DNA of 64,000 nt, from the NCBI RefSeq assembly GCF_030758315.1, contig NZ_CP132336.1:2633001-2697000 (forward strand), written 5' to 3'. Made by a program: the position numbers and the translations under genes. Below are positions 34,705-43,254 of this stretch, piece by piece. The DNA comes from Pararhizobium sp. IMCC3301 (GTDB taxonomy: Bacteria; Pseudomonadota; Alphaproteobacteria; Rhizobiales; GCA-2746425). The notes under the pieces are model-generated. The model was not told the origin of the DNA. It ran no database searches and saw only the letters and a program-made list of their open reading frames with translations. The first letter of the stretch is position 1. Every line of letters begins with the position of its first letter.

Positions 34705-35559
34705 TTAGCTCCCAATCCCCTCTCTCGTCACAATCCGCAGTTTCAAATTGGGAATACCCCAATGCCGCTGGAAGGCTTTGGATTGGATCAGACTGTCATA
34801 GGCCGCCTGCTTTAACTGCGTGCTGGAGACCCGGATAGTGTTTCGACGCCTCGGGCTGGTGCGTTCGCATTCCAGCGCCCAAAAGCGATATTTCTGCTGG
34901 CCATCAATCAGATATTCGATGCCATAGAGGGCATCGGGGATGATGTGGGTGTTCAGCGCTGAGCGCAGACCGGGCAGCCCTTCCCCAGGCCGGATGGTGA
35001 CCGGAGCCGACAGCGGATTGGTAGCTTGCTGAACCGGTTTGGGTGCCTTGGCCAGAATTTCATCAACCGGGACAAACCGCTGGCCGGGGGTAACGATTGT
35101 GGCCATTTCCACTGTCAGCAGCGCTTCAATGATCATCATGGTATGCAGGAACTGCGGATTGTATCGAGGGCGGGTGCGCCGGGAAAACGTAACGGCGCGG
35201 GTTGGCAGTTGATCCAGGGCAACCAGATAGGCCTGGCCTGCCTCCGAAATTTCATACAGCATTGAAGTGCAGCGGCTATCGAATTGGCTGGCCTGAAAGG
35301 ACGGTCGATTGATATAGCCCGTCTCATGATAGAGATCACCCAAGCGTTCAGTGAAGCGTTTGGCTGACTGGGGTTGTATTAAGGCCAAAAGCTGGGATTG
35401 CCGAAGAAAACGATAGCGATGGAGCCAGCCCAGGATGTCGCAATCGCGCGCGCCCAGTATGAGGCGTTTTCCAGTGTGGCAACGCCTGAAGCGCAAACGG
35501 CGGCCCAGCCGGTCATGGCGGGGGTCTTTGGTGGCGTTTTGATGGTGGTCGATAGTCAT
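34705..35559 (-). CDS. Replication-relaxation family protein
   Basis: About 284 residues. The N-terminal winged-helix region (LGARDCDILGWLHRYRFL, QSQLLALI, RFTERLGDLYHETGYINR) and a C-terminal endonuclease-like part with YRFWALECERTSPRRRNT match my recollection of the replication-relaxation family of plasmids and integrative elements, thought to act in relaxosome formation or replication. The ATG at 35559 (MTIDHHQNA) is chosen; 17 more N-terminal residues are possible. The gene begins 21 bp from a 404-bp direct repeat. Confidence 0.75.
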   Translation of the reverse strand: MTIDHHQNATKDPRHDRLGRRLRFRRCHTGKRLILGARDCDILGWLHRYRFLRQSQLLALIQPQSAKRFTERLGDLYHETGYINRPSFQASQFDSRCTSMLYEISEAGQAYLVALDQLPTRAVTFSRRTRPRYNPQFLHTMMIIEALLTVEMATIVTPGQRFVPVDEILAKAPKPVQQATNPLSAPVTIRPGEGLPGLRSALNTHIIPDALYGIEYLIDGQQKYRFWALECERTSPRRRNTIRVSSTQLKQAAYDSLIQSKAFQRHWGIPNLKLRIVTREGIGS

Positions 35560-35579
35560 GGCGGTAGACAACCAGCATA

Positions 35580-35983
35580 CCGGTCGTTTGTCACCGTTTG
35601 CTATGGTCAATGATGGGTCGCCATGGATTGGGAAAGTGAAACATGTTCATGGAACATTTTTTGCAAAAAAACACCGCCATTGGGGGCGGTGTTTCAGAGC
35701 AGGCGCTGTTGCGGATTGTCCGGATCGGCAATGCCATAGATCTCCCGCGCCATAGCAATGGTGATCTTTCCGGCATAGAGCGGCGGCTCGATGACGTGGT
35801 TGACTGTTCGCCAGCCGCCTTAGATGCGCAATCCCGCGCCCATGACGGTGAAGGAGAGTTCTCCCGACGCGCTCCGGCCGCCGAATATACCAAGAATGTC
35901 CTTCAGAGCGGCCGTCAGTTGCTCATCGGTCATGCCTTCCTTGATGGCCACACCCAATTTTCGTGGTAGCGCTGCGGTGGCGC
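35580..35983 (-). repeat. Direct repeat, left copy, flanking ankyrin cassette
   Basis: It matches 38390-38800 over its whole length (well over 90 percent by eye outside the first about 90 bp). It contains a decayed copy of the 85-aa gene and its terminator (AACACCGCC 35670-35678 with 35685-35693, T-run on the minus strand). Similarity stops sharply after GCGGTGGCGC at 35983. Confidence 0.9.
35694..35951 (-). pseudogene. Broken copy of the 85-aa island gene
   Basis: The frame starting with GTG at 35951 is nearly identical to 38511-38768, but a Trp codon has become TAA at 35820-35822. The product would stop after 43 residues. The intact copy lies beyond the ankyrin gene. Confidence 0.85.
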
Positions 35984-35991
35984 TATTCCCA

Positions 35992-36169
35992 AATTCTGGG
36001 CCAGTCCGAGAAATCCTACTCGAATTGCATCAAATCCGTGGAAGACTGGCCGTAATTGACGTCAAACCGAAAAAGTTTGGGGTAAAGAAACGATCCATGC
36101 CAGTCTCTCATTTCGAAGAACGCCACATGAGGGGCATCAGCATAGTTGCCAAGTTTGGGTGTTGATAAA
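35992..36169 (+). repeat. Leader repeat, copy B (upstream of ankyrin gene)
   Basis: Homologous to 24441-24634 upstream of tpsB (shared CCAGTCCG, CAAATCCGTGGAAGA, CGAAAAAG and GTTGATAAA in the same order). It begins directly after the left direct repeat and ends 35 nt before the ankyrin start, which has its own AGGAGG. Confidence 0.75.
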
Positions 36170-36203
36170 ATTAAGTCCCAATATATGGATTTAGGAGGTC
36201 GGT

Positions 36204-38171
36204 ATGGTGATTGGATCGGTGAATATTTTGAATGTATTTCGGTTTATTGCCGGAGCGATGGCAATTTTTCTCACAATATTCCCTGTTGGGATTTCAGCTA
36301 CGGCAGCGCAGAACAAATACTCTCAGTTGAACCTCGAACCGCTTAAAACCAAAGACTGGAGAGGCTTGACGGCGAAACTCAGAAATTGCGCAGCAATGAA
36401 AGACGAAAACCTCGTACCTGGTGGTTCAATTACGGTTAGCTTTTCACTTGCTCAAAATGGAAGAATTGTAGCGGGCTCAATTGAGCTGATTTCTCCAAGT
36501 TCTATAGCAACACCAGAAGTGCTGCAAAACATTGAAAATGCCATCCGCCAATGCGAGGGGACGGGCTTCGTCTTACCCCCCGAAAAATATGTGCTCTGGA
36601 AAAACGCTAGTATATTTCTAGACCCAAATCGGCGTCAGATTTTACCACTATCGATGAAATACTGCGGAGACTGGAGCAGCATTATAAATTATAATGCAGT
36701 TTGGAAAGTTAATTATTGCCTTCATGAAGGAATGGATGTTTCAGAAATAAATAACGACGGAGAATTTTTTCCACAAGCAATATTGAGAAATCCAACTCAG
36801 GAAACTGTAGAAATATTAGATATATTAGTAAATAACGGCCTAAATCTAAATATAAAAGATAAACAAGGACAAACTGCTCTACACTATGTTCAAGCATCAA
36901 CTCAGAACAATTTTGCGGAAGTCATAGGAACAAAACTGATCAAATATGGATCTGACGTTAATATTGCAGATATTTACGGATCAACGCCTTTGCATCTAAC
37001 CGGTTATAATACGGCGAAATTTATCAGGACATTAATCCAATCGGGTGCTAATATAAATGCTGTTGACTTGGACGGCTTGACGCCTCTGTATGGTTTGGTT
37101 TTTTTTAAAAATGCAGAAGGCGTTCGAGCCATGCTTGATGCTGGCGCGGATCCATCGATCGGTCATAAGAGAATATGGCGAGTGGTCGTGGAAAATGGCT
37201 TAATGAATACTCAACCGTATAGCGACCTCAAGCCCCGACTCGAAGGTGCATCCGATAGCATTTCGCAAAACAACACATCAAATAGCTATGTGCAGGCGCT
37301 GGATAATAATTTATCTTTATCCGATATGCTGACGAAACAGATGCAACTGTCCGGCTCGCTCGTTCCTTTCCCCAACGCAGAATTCTCGCGAGACTTTGAT
37401 GGAATATGGTCGACCCCCGATTGTTCAAGCGCCGAATCTAACACCAAAATTATCGCTGGCAGAATAATAGTCGAATTCTATGTTTTGAAAACAGACGAAA
37501 AGAAATATTTTTCAAGAATATTCTATATTACTGGGGCTAAATATTCGCTTGTAAATGGGTATATACGCTGGGAAATAAGACAAAAGATACCGTTAAAGGG
37601 ATTGGATTTTGAAATACCTCAAACGATAGTCGTTGGGGATGGTATGTTGCGTGATCCTGAGGTCGGCGAATATGCTAGATGTGATTATGCAAATCCTCAA
37701 ATAAATCTTGTATTTAGCGAGGCATTATCTCTCCTCTCGCACATAAATCAAATCGGAATAAGCTGTAGTGGTGCGAACGCCCGAATCTGTTTATCTACTA
37801 TTATTACGGCGTTTGATGTATCCGGTAATGGAATTCTATCAAAGGCAGAAATAGCTCGAATAATTAGGGCGTTGTCGTTCTTTGTGACCTACTACTCTCA
37901 CGATGGGCCTGCAGTTCCAATTGAAAAATTGATGGTAGGCGTGGCGATGTCTGCGATTGTTGGGCCATACATTGCATCGACACTGATCGAGGGCAGTGAT
38001 TACAATGATGATGGTGGCCTTGATATCGATGAGTTAATGGTTGATCGTTATAATAGTAGCGTAGATGGCGCGGTGGGGTCTCTTAGGACTGGTGCTTTGG
38101 ATTCATTTGCTGATTTGGTGAGCTCTGGGCTATCGCAAATTCTACCAATTGTACTCGGCATGGGCAGATAA
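36204..38171 (+). CDS. Exported ankyrin-repeat protein with paired EF-hands
   Basis: 655 residues, AT-rich. A signal peptide (FRFIAGAMAIFLTIFPVGIS, ATAAQ) is followed by a TonB-C-like segment (GGSITVSFSLAQNGRIVAGS). Three or four ankyrin repeats follow (LVNNGLNLNIKDKQGQTALH; YGSDVNIADIYGSTPLHLTG; SGANINAVDLDGLTPLYGLV; MLDAGADPS), then a unique region. Near the C-terminus are two canonical EF-hand loops (FDVSGNGILSKAEI; SDYNDDGGLDIDELM). The ATG follows AGGAGG. Location is predicted to be periplasmic; calcium binding is likely. The role is unknown: immunity, inhibitor or binding partner are options. Confidence 0.75.
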   Translation: MVIGSVNILNVFRFIAGAMAIFLTIFPVGISATAAQNKYSQLNLEPLKTKDWRGLTAKLRNCAAMKDENLVPGGSITVSFSLAQNGRIVAGSIELISPSSIATPEVLQNIENAIRQCEGTGFVLPPEKYVLWKNASIFLDPNRRQILPLSMKYCGDWSSIINYNAVWKVNYCLHEGMDVSEINNDGEFFPQAILRNPTQETVEILDILVNNGLNLNIKDKQGQTALHYVQASTQNNFAEVIGTKLIKYGSDVNIADIYGSTPLHLTGYNTAKFIRTLIQSGANINAVDLDGLTPLYGLVFFKNAEGVRAMLDAGADPSIGHKRIWRVVVENGLMNTQPYSDLKPRLEGASDSISQNNTSNSYVQALDNNLSLSDMLTKQMQLSGSLVPFPNAEFSRDFDGIWSTPDCSSAESNTKIIAGRIIVEFYVLKTDEKKYFSRIFYITGAKYSLVNGYIRWEIRQKIPLKGLDFEIPQTIVVGDGMLRDPEVGEYARCDYANPQINLVFSEALSLLSHINQIGISCSGANARICLSTIITAFDVSGNGILSKAEIARIIRALSFFVTYYSHDGPAVPIEKLMVGVAMSAIVGPYIASTLIEGSDYNDDGGLDIDELMVDRYNSSVDGAVGSLRTGALDSFADLVSSGLSQILPIVLGMGR

Positions 38172-38197
38172 TATGACTATTATTTCACCGGCCATAT

Positions 38198-38389
38198 GTG
38201 TCGGTGGCGTATAAATATATCTTCAATGTCCAAGGCGAAAAGGCCCGCGAACAAGGCAATTTGCAACTAACGTTTGGCAGCGCGTTTGATACAGCGGTCG
38301 CGTCCGACAACAAGAAAGTCAATTTCATTGTTGGTATCCTTGGTGTTCTGCATTTGGTGAGCCTCGGAATGTCGCTCTTCTGGGATTGA
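38198..38389 (+). CDS. Short hypothetical membrane ORF
   Basis: 63 residues from GTG. The hydrophilic N-terminus AYKYIFNVQGEKAREQGNLQ is followed by one membrane helix (FIVGILGVLHLVSLGMSLFW). No ribosome site is clear. It may be the 3' remnant of a larger gene brought with the ankyrin cassette, ending exactly where the right direct repeat begins. Confidence 0.4.
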   Translation: MSVAYKYIFNVQGEKAREQGNLQLTFGSAFDTAVASDNKKVNFIVGILGVLHLVSLGMSLFWD

Positions 38390-38486
38390 CCGGCCATTTG
38401 TCACCGTTCGCTATGGTCGATGATGGATCGTGGTGGAATCGGAAAGTCAGCCATGTTCGTGGAACACTTTTTTGCAGAACAGAAAA

Positions 38487-38510
38487 AACACCGCCATCGG
38501 TGGCGGTGTT
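38487..38510 (-). terminator. Rho-independent terminator of the DUF3768/28-aa/85-aa operon
   Basis: AACACCGCCA (38487-38496) and TGGCGGTGTT (38501-38510) form a 10-bp stem with loop TCGG. On the minus strand it is followed by a T-run (AAAAAA at 38483-38488 on the plus strand). It lies immediately after the 85-aa stop. Confidence 0.85.
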
Positions 38511-38768
38511 TCAAAAGAGGCGCAGTTGCGGATTGTCCGGATCGGCAATGCCATAGATCTCCCGCGCAATAGCAATGGTGATCTTTCCGGCATAGAGCGG
38601 CGGCTCAATGACGTGATTGACGACCTGCCAGCCACCCCAGATGCGCAATCCCGCGCCCATGACGGTGAAGGAGAGTTCTCCCGACGCGCTCCGGCCGCCG
38701 AATATACCAAGAATGTCCTTCAGAGCGGCCGTCAGTTGCTCATCGGTCATGCCTTCCTTGATGGCCAC
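38511..38768 (-). CDS. 85-aa hypothetical protein of mobile element
   Basis: GTG start at 38768; the N-terminal part reads KEGMTDEQLTAALKDILGIF then GGRSASGELSFTVMGAG and WGGWQVVNHVIEPPLYAGKI. No family is recognised. It is the last gene of a minus-strand operon after DUF3768 and the 28-aa ORF, just before a strong terminator. A broken duplicate lies at 35694-35951. Confidence 0.65.
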   Translation of the reverse strand: MAIKEGMTDEQLTAALKDILGIFGGRSASGELSFTVMGAGLRIWGGWQVVNHVIEPPLYAGKITIAIAREIYGIADPDNPQLRLF

Positions 38769-38771
38769 ACC

Positions 38772-38858
38772 CTATTTTCGTGGTAGCGCTGCGGTGGCGC
38801 GGCGGAAGATCCACTCCCGGTCGGCTTTGGTAAGCGGGCGATCCCGAGGCGGTGCCAT
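38772..38858 (-). CDS. 28-aa ORF translationally coupled to DUF3768 gene
   Basis: ATG at 38858 overlaps the DUF3768 stop as TGATG. The peptide is basic (PRDRPLTKADREWIFRRATA) and ends three bases before the 85-aa GTG. Tight packing supports translation; function unknown. Confidence 0.5.
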   Translation of the reverse strand: MAPPRDRPLTKADREWIFRRATAALPRK

Positions 38859-39208
38859 CAGTATTCCTCGGCCAGCATGAGGGTGAGGACGCGCGTGGTT
38901 TTGGAAATGTCTGCCGGGTCTTCCGAACCGTGTTGCAAGTCTGGGGCGTAGTAGTCGATTTTCCAGAAATGTTTGGCTCCCAGAAAATCAAAGGCTCCAA
39001 AATCATGCTCGGCCTGCGGATCATTGTCGGCGGCGAAGGTATCAAACTGCTGAACCTGTTCGATGACCTGTTCCAGTGAACAGCCATCATGTTCAGCAAT
39101 CAGATTTTGCACGCCAATGGTAATCATAACTCGGCCAGGAATGGTCGAGTCGCCCTGGCGAAACCGGTCATTGAGGTCGCGTATCGTTTCTGATGAACTG
39201 GCCATCAT
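38858..39208 (-). CDS. DUF3768 family protein
   Basis: 116 residues. The motifs IRDLNDRFRQ, GRVMITIGVQNL, FAADNDPQAEHDFGAFDFLG and FWKIDYYAPDLQHGSEDPAD then TTRVLTLMLAEEY are those I associate with DUF3768, a small soluble family common on alphaproteobacterial plasmids and islands, without known function. AAAGGAGACC precedes the double ATG. It heads the short DUF3768/28-aa/85-aa operon. Confidence 0.8.
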   Translation of the reverse strand: MMASSSETIRDLNDRFRQGDSTIPGRVMITIGVQNLIAEHDGCSLEQVIEQVQQFDTFAADNDPQAEHDFGAFDFLGAKHFWKIDYYAPDLQHGSEDPADISKTTRVLTLMLAEEY

Positions 39209-39317
39209 GGTCTCCTTTCCCTTAGGCGCGCCCGATCATCAGGTGCGCAAGTCGAGAAAGGAGTCGTGGCTCTGGTTTCAGTGTATCATGGAATCAAACG
39301 ACCAGGATCGACTGGTT

Positions 39318-39498
39318 TCACCAGTCCATCGGTTCGCCGGTGTCTGCGATTGTCTCTGGATTGCCATCATTTTCGGTCGGCTGGTGACTGGCATTGAGTT
39401 CGCTGTAGTGGACGGCATAGCGCTGCCGCATGGAATCACGCAAGGCGCGCCTGGCGTCGTCATCCATTCGCGGCAACTGCTCCAATTGACCGGGTGTA
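39318..39498 (-). pseudogene. 3' fragment of the HerA/TraG-like ATPase gene cut off by IS630
   Basis: The frame ITPGQLEQLPRMDDDARRAL ... TIADTGEPMDW has no start of its own. If the IS (39499-40659) and one target copy are removed, the ATPase frame joins it in phase (SLHI then TPGQLEQL). It is therefore the natural C-terminus of that protein, about 60 residues. Confidence 0.8.
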
Positions 39499-40659
39499 AT
39501 ACCAAAGTCAGAAATCACTGACCCACATGAGCCCAGTTTCTCATTCCGATTGATGTGATGACTTCTGGATGATGGATGAGATTGTTCCATGCATCGCATG
39601 CTGCATCGACGATAGCGGTGTAGTCTTTGAAGACGCAGTTTGAGAGCCAGTTTGCCCGAAGGTATTGCCAGATGTTTTCGACCGGGTTCAGCTCTGGCGA
39701 CTTTGACGGCAGCAAGATGATGGTGATGTTTTTGGGTACGTTGAGTTTGCTTGTCGTGTGCCAGCCTGCGCGATCCATCAGCACCACTGCATGGGCCTTG
39801 CGGGCGACATATTTGCTGATCTCATCGAGGTGCAATTGCATCGCTTCGGTATTGGCGGAGGGCAGGACCAAAGCCGCACCTGTTCCGCGCTTGGGACAAA
39901 TGGCACCGAACAGGTAGGTGTTCTGGTAACGCTGGTCGGCAGGCAGGCGTGGTCGAGTTCCTTTCTTCGCCCAGATACGGACGCGTCCGTTCTTTTGTCC
40001 AATACGAGCTTCGTCCTGGAACCACACCTCAACTGGAGTGCCCTCCGGCAGGTCGGCTATGTGGGCTGCGAGCGTATTGGCGAAGTTTTTTTGAAAGCCT
40101 CGATCACCTGCGGATTTTGAGCAGGATGCTGCGGACGGCCTGAGATATGGGAAAAGCCGAGCTCAGCCAGATAATCGGAGACGACGCTTTGAGAGCACAT
40201 TACCCCGAACCGTTCGCTGATCATCCGAACCAGATCAATGCGCCGCCACCGCACAACACCATTTATCTTTCGCTCTGGTCCCGTTTCGACAATCTGCGCC
40301 AGTTCCAGCATTTGCTCATCGCTCAGCAAACGAGGGCGTCCGGCTCCTGAGCGGTTGGTCAATCCATCAGGGCCATCTTCGTTGAAGCGATGCACCCAAT
40401 CGCGCAGCGTTTGACGATCCATCCCGCCAATCCGCGCCGCATCTGTCCGGTTCATACCTTCGTACACAGCGGCCAACGCAAGCAACCGGCGTATCTGACG
40501 GTTGTCACGACATCGACGCGCAAGCCGGCGCAGAGTAGGAGCATCAAAATCACAGCGAAGCGGTATGGCAGTAGGCATGGCAAATCTCCTTTGCCATGAT
40601 GAATCACAAAATCAGAGCCTTGGGAATCCCACCTGAGTCAGAATTTGCTGATGTTGGTA
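39499..40659 (-). mobile_element. Complete IS630-family insertion sequence
   Basis: About 1.16 kb. The imperfect terminal inverted repeats start TACCAAAGTCAGAAATCACT at the left (39500) and, read inward from the right end (40659), TACCAACATCAGCAAATTCT. The target copy is TA (39497-39498 / 40660-40661), as expected for IS630. Removing element plus one target copy restores the interrupted ATPase frame, which supports these borders. Confidence 0.85.
39515..40578 (-). CDS. IS630-family transposase (two frames joined by -1 frameshift)
   Basis: The first frame (40578 to 40057) carries the helix-turn-helix part (LRRLARRCRDNRQIRRLLAL, GMDRQTLRDWVHRFNEDGPD, GAGRPRLLSDEQ). The second frame (to 39515) carries the DDE domain (VWFQDEARIGQKNGRVRIWA, HAVVLMDRAGWHTTSKLNV, LLPSKSPELNPVENIWQYLR), with all three acidic residues. 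The frames meet at an A7 run on the coding strand (40086-40092): a -1 shift there continues AFKK into NFANTLAAHIADLPEGTPVE. This suggests a programmed shift. Confidence 0.85.
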
Positions 40660-42583
40660 TAATGTGGAGGGATACGGCCCGCTCGGTTTGACCTTTGATG
40701 AAGGCGGCGAAGTGTAGTTTTGACTGGCTTTCGATGAAACCGGCGTCAGTGCGCAGATCACCCGCCAGGGCACGGGCATCCTTGGCCGAAACACCACCGG
40801 CAAACTTGATGGCGGTGTTGGCGGCGATGGCTTCGTGCAGCTTGGTGTCCAATTGGCCCAGGAATTGATGGCTCAAAATTACGCCGATATTGTATTTGCG
40901 TGCCTGACTTAAAATAATGCCGATATTGCGGTCAAAATAATCATTGGCCTCGTCGATATAGACAAAGGTCGGCAAGCGCTTGGCAGCAGTCAGTACAGCC
41001 CGTTCCTGGGCCGCCTGGGCAATCATGGCGATGAAGAACCGGCCAAAGATTTCGGTGCCGCTTTCCTTCAGCAAATCCTTGGCGGTGTTAATCAGGATTA
41101 CTTTGCCCGCGTTCATTTCGGAGAACAGATCAAGCTTGCTTTTGGGATGGGAGAACATCCGTTCAAAGGTCTGGTTTTCCAGAATACCGTAGAGACGGCG
41201 CAGCACCTGCCGTTTGGTGCCCTGGAATTCCTTGCTGTCAAATTCGTGCTCAAAGAAGGCTCGGGCTGAGCCTTGCAGCTTTTGCATATGGGAGCGATAG
41301 CGGTCGGAACCGCCATCTTCCAGCAGTTCGCGCAGAGTGTGAATGGTGGCACCGGGAATATGCAGCAGCAGCCGGGTGATGTATCGGAAAATCACTGTTT
41401 GTTTTTGCGTCATTGCGGCATCCAGTAATGAGCCGAGCACGAAGTCATACAGTTCGAGAATTGAATTGGTCAGCCGCTCGCGATCCAGTGGCGAATATTG
41501 GTCCAGTCGGTCGAGGCCAACATCAAACAGATTAAGCGCCACCGGCCATTCCAGATCCGTTGGATCGATATGCACCAACCGATCAGCCAGGGGCTGGCCC
41601 GGCGCGAACGATTCCAACCCGGCAATGTTGTTGATAAGATCGCTCTGACTGTCGATGACAATGATAGACGCCGCGCCTGCTGCCACGGCTTCCAGATCGT
41701 GCCGGATGAGATGCTGTATGGTCTGGGTTTTGCCATGACCGGAACCCGCAACGATGTGATGGTGCTCAAACCGGGTGGTGGGCGGCAAAGTGACGGTGAG
41801 AGAATGGTCAAACAGCTTCTGGAGCGGCGTGCCGTCAAGATAGGCCGCTGCCAGTTTCTGATCGGGTATCGCGGATTGCTTGGTGGGCAGTTTTAAAGTA
41901 CGCAGGTTACCCGTGTCACCGGGTACGCCACCGGAAACAATATGAAGATTGTATTCCAGCCGGTCCCGCAGGCGCGGCAACAATACCAGCGGCTCAAACT
42001 CCGGGGCAAAAGGCAGGTGGATCAACTGCTCCATGATAGTAGGCAGACTGGTCGTCACTTCCAGCAGATTGGTGGTGAAGGGGATGCCATCACTGGAACT
42101 GGTGGTCAGTAACCGGGGATGATCGGCAATGAGCGGGGCAATCATAGAGACGGTAAATTCGGTGACCAACTCGATAATGGTATCGAGCTCATCAACGATG
42201 GCGGCCACCCGCTTCAATTGATCCTCTATCTGCCAGAGTTCCGAACGGGAGAGCTTTGGTGGGTTGGTAAAATCAGGAATGGCAAACCAGCCTTCATAGA
42301 CTATTAGATCGGCCAGAACGTCCGTGATATGGGTACGGAAGGGTGTGGTTTCGGTGTCGGCACCAAGCCGCTCCAAGGCGGCACTGGCCATTGATTCGGC
42401 CAAGGCGGCCTGACCGGCAGCACTGTCCAGTTCCTTTTCAATCAGCGTCTGCCAAATCGCTTCCGCCTGTCGCACAGCCCCAGCCTGATCGCGATTGAGG
42501 CCAAAGCCGGAGAAGCGCTGCCGCAGGTGGCGGGACACATGCCCCGGAACATCCCAACCTTCATAGATGGGACGGAAACTCAT
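40604..42583 (-). CDS. HerA/TraG/VirB4-like mobilisation ATPase, C-terminus disrupted by IS630
   Basis: The native frame runs to 40662 and the last 18 or so residues plus stop come from the IS. About 250 N-terminal residues are helical. Walker A is VAGSGHGKTQTIQHL, followed by IIVIDSQSDLINNI, Walker B TFVYIDEANDYFDR and GVILSHQFLGQLD. It is of the conjugative-transfer/DUF87 class, different from the ATPase at 30.4 kb. The missing tail lies at 39318-39498. Function may be partly kept, since the motor domain is intact. It is co-directional with the membrane protein gene upstream (1-bp gap). Confidence 0.8.
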   Translation of the reverse strand: MSFRPIYEGWDVPGHVSRHLRQRFSGFGLNRDQAGAVRQAEAIWQTLIEKELDSAAGQAALAESMASAALERLGADTETTPFRTHITDVLADLIVYEGWFAIPDFTNPPKLSRSELWQIEDQLKRVAAIVDELDTIIELVTEFTVSMIAPLIADHPRLLTTSSSDGIPFTTNLLEVTTSLPTIMEQLIHLPFAPEFEPLVLLPRLRDRLEYNLHIVSGGVPGDTGNLRTLKLPTKQSAIPDQKLAAAYLDGTPLQKLFDHSLTVTLPPTTRFEHHHIVAGSGHGKTQTIQHLIRHDLEAVAAGAASIIVIDSQSDLINNIAGLESFAPGQPLADRLVHIDPTDLEWPVALNLFDVGLDRLDQYSPLDRERLTNSILELYDFVLGSLLDAAMTQKQTVIFRYITRLLLHIPGATIHTLRELLEDGGSDRYRSHMQKLQGSARAFFEHEFDSKEFQGTKRQVLRRLYGILENQTFERMFSHPKSKLDLFSEMNAGKVILINTAKDLLKESGTEIFGRFFIAMIAQAAQERAVLTAAKRLPTFVYIDEANDYFDRNIGIILSQARKYNIGVILSHQFLGQLDTKLHEAIAANTAIKFAGGVSAKDARALAGDLRTDAGFIESQSKLHFAAFIKGQTERAVSLHIIPTSANSDSGGIPKALIL

Positions 42584-42584
42584 C

Positions 42585-43133
42585 CTAGCTGGAGGCCTTC
42601 AGGACCGCTTGCATGGCTTCAATCTTTGATAAGGGTTCAATCGGGATGGCTTCCCGGTCACCCCAGTTCTTGGCGCTTTCCAGAACCTGCCGCAGGTGGG
42701 CACAGATGTGCCGCAGAAAGGCTTCTTTCTGGATTAACGCCACGATGCTGTCGCAACGGAACTTGCGACCGCCTGCCAGCAACTGGCTGACAATAATCTG
42801 TTCGCGCAAACTGCGAAAATAGACAATCGTCATTACCATGGTCACCAACATAGCCATGCCAAAGGCCGCTGTGAACGAGGTCAAAACCCAGAACACAATG
42901 AAGGCGACGAAACCAAGAACCAACGCGGGGCGGAAACTTTGTTTGAGGTCGTCAATCGGGTCGCTGACAACCAGCGGCGCCTTGGCGAAATTGTATTTCT
43001 TCAAGAGGGCATCTTCCTCAGCGGTCAACTCCAGTTCCGCCAACAGGGTGAAGGTCGTACCGCTCCCGATTCGAAGCGGAACTAGAGAAAACGCTGTTGA
43101 ACTGACTTGATCGCGTGACAAAAGCAATTGCAT
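42585..43133 (-). CDS. Hypothetical membrane protein of the mobilisation operon
   Basis: 182 residues. Central hydrophobic hairpin PALVLGFVAFIVFWVLTSFT / FGMAMLVTMVMTIVYF, flanked by soluble parts. The C-terminal region is helical (IVALIQKEAFLRHICAHLRQ). No family recognised. The ATG at 43133 follows GGGGAGG. It lies directly upstream of the HerA/TraG-like ATPase and could anchor it to the membrane. Confidence 0.65.
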   Translation of the reverse strand: MQLLLSRDQVSSTAFSLVPLRIGSGTTFTLLAELELTAEEDALLKKYNFAKAPLVVSDPIDDLKQSFRPALVLGFVAFIVFWVLTSFTAAFGMAMLVTMVMTIVYFRSLREQIIVSQLLAGGRKFRCDSIVALIQKEAFLRHICAHLRQVLESAKNWGDREAIPIEPLSKIEAMQAVLKASS

Positions 43134-43254
43134 GAAACCTCCCCATCCCAAAGAATGCTTCGCTTCTTTGTGATTCCTGCCAAATCTTATGGTTGAAATG
43201 TATCGATATGTGCAACTGGGTTCAAGTATGGAGTGTCGATACTTCTACCGGATA

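Larger units (their letters stand above)
38390..38800 (-). repeat. Direct repeat, right copy, flanking ankyrin cassette
   Basis: Right partner of 35580-35983. It contains the intact 85-aa gene and its terminator and continues without a break into the 28-aa and DUF3768 genes, so it is the ancestral copy. Confidence 0.9.
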
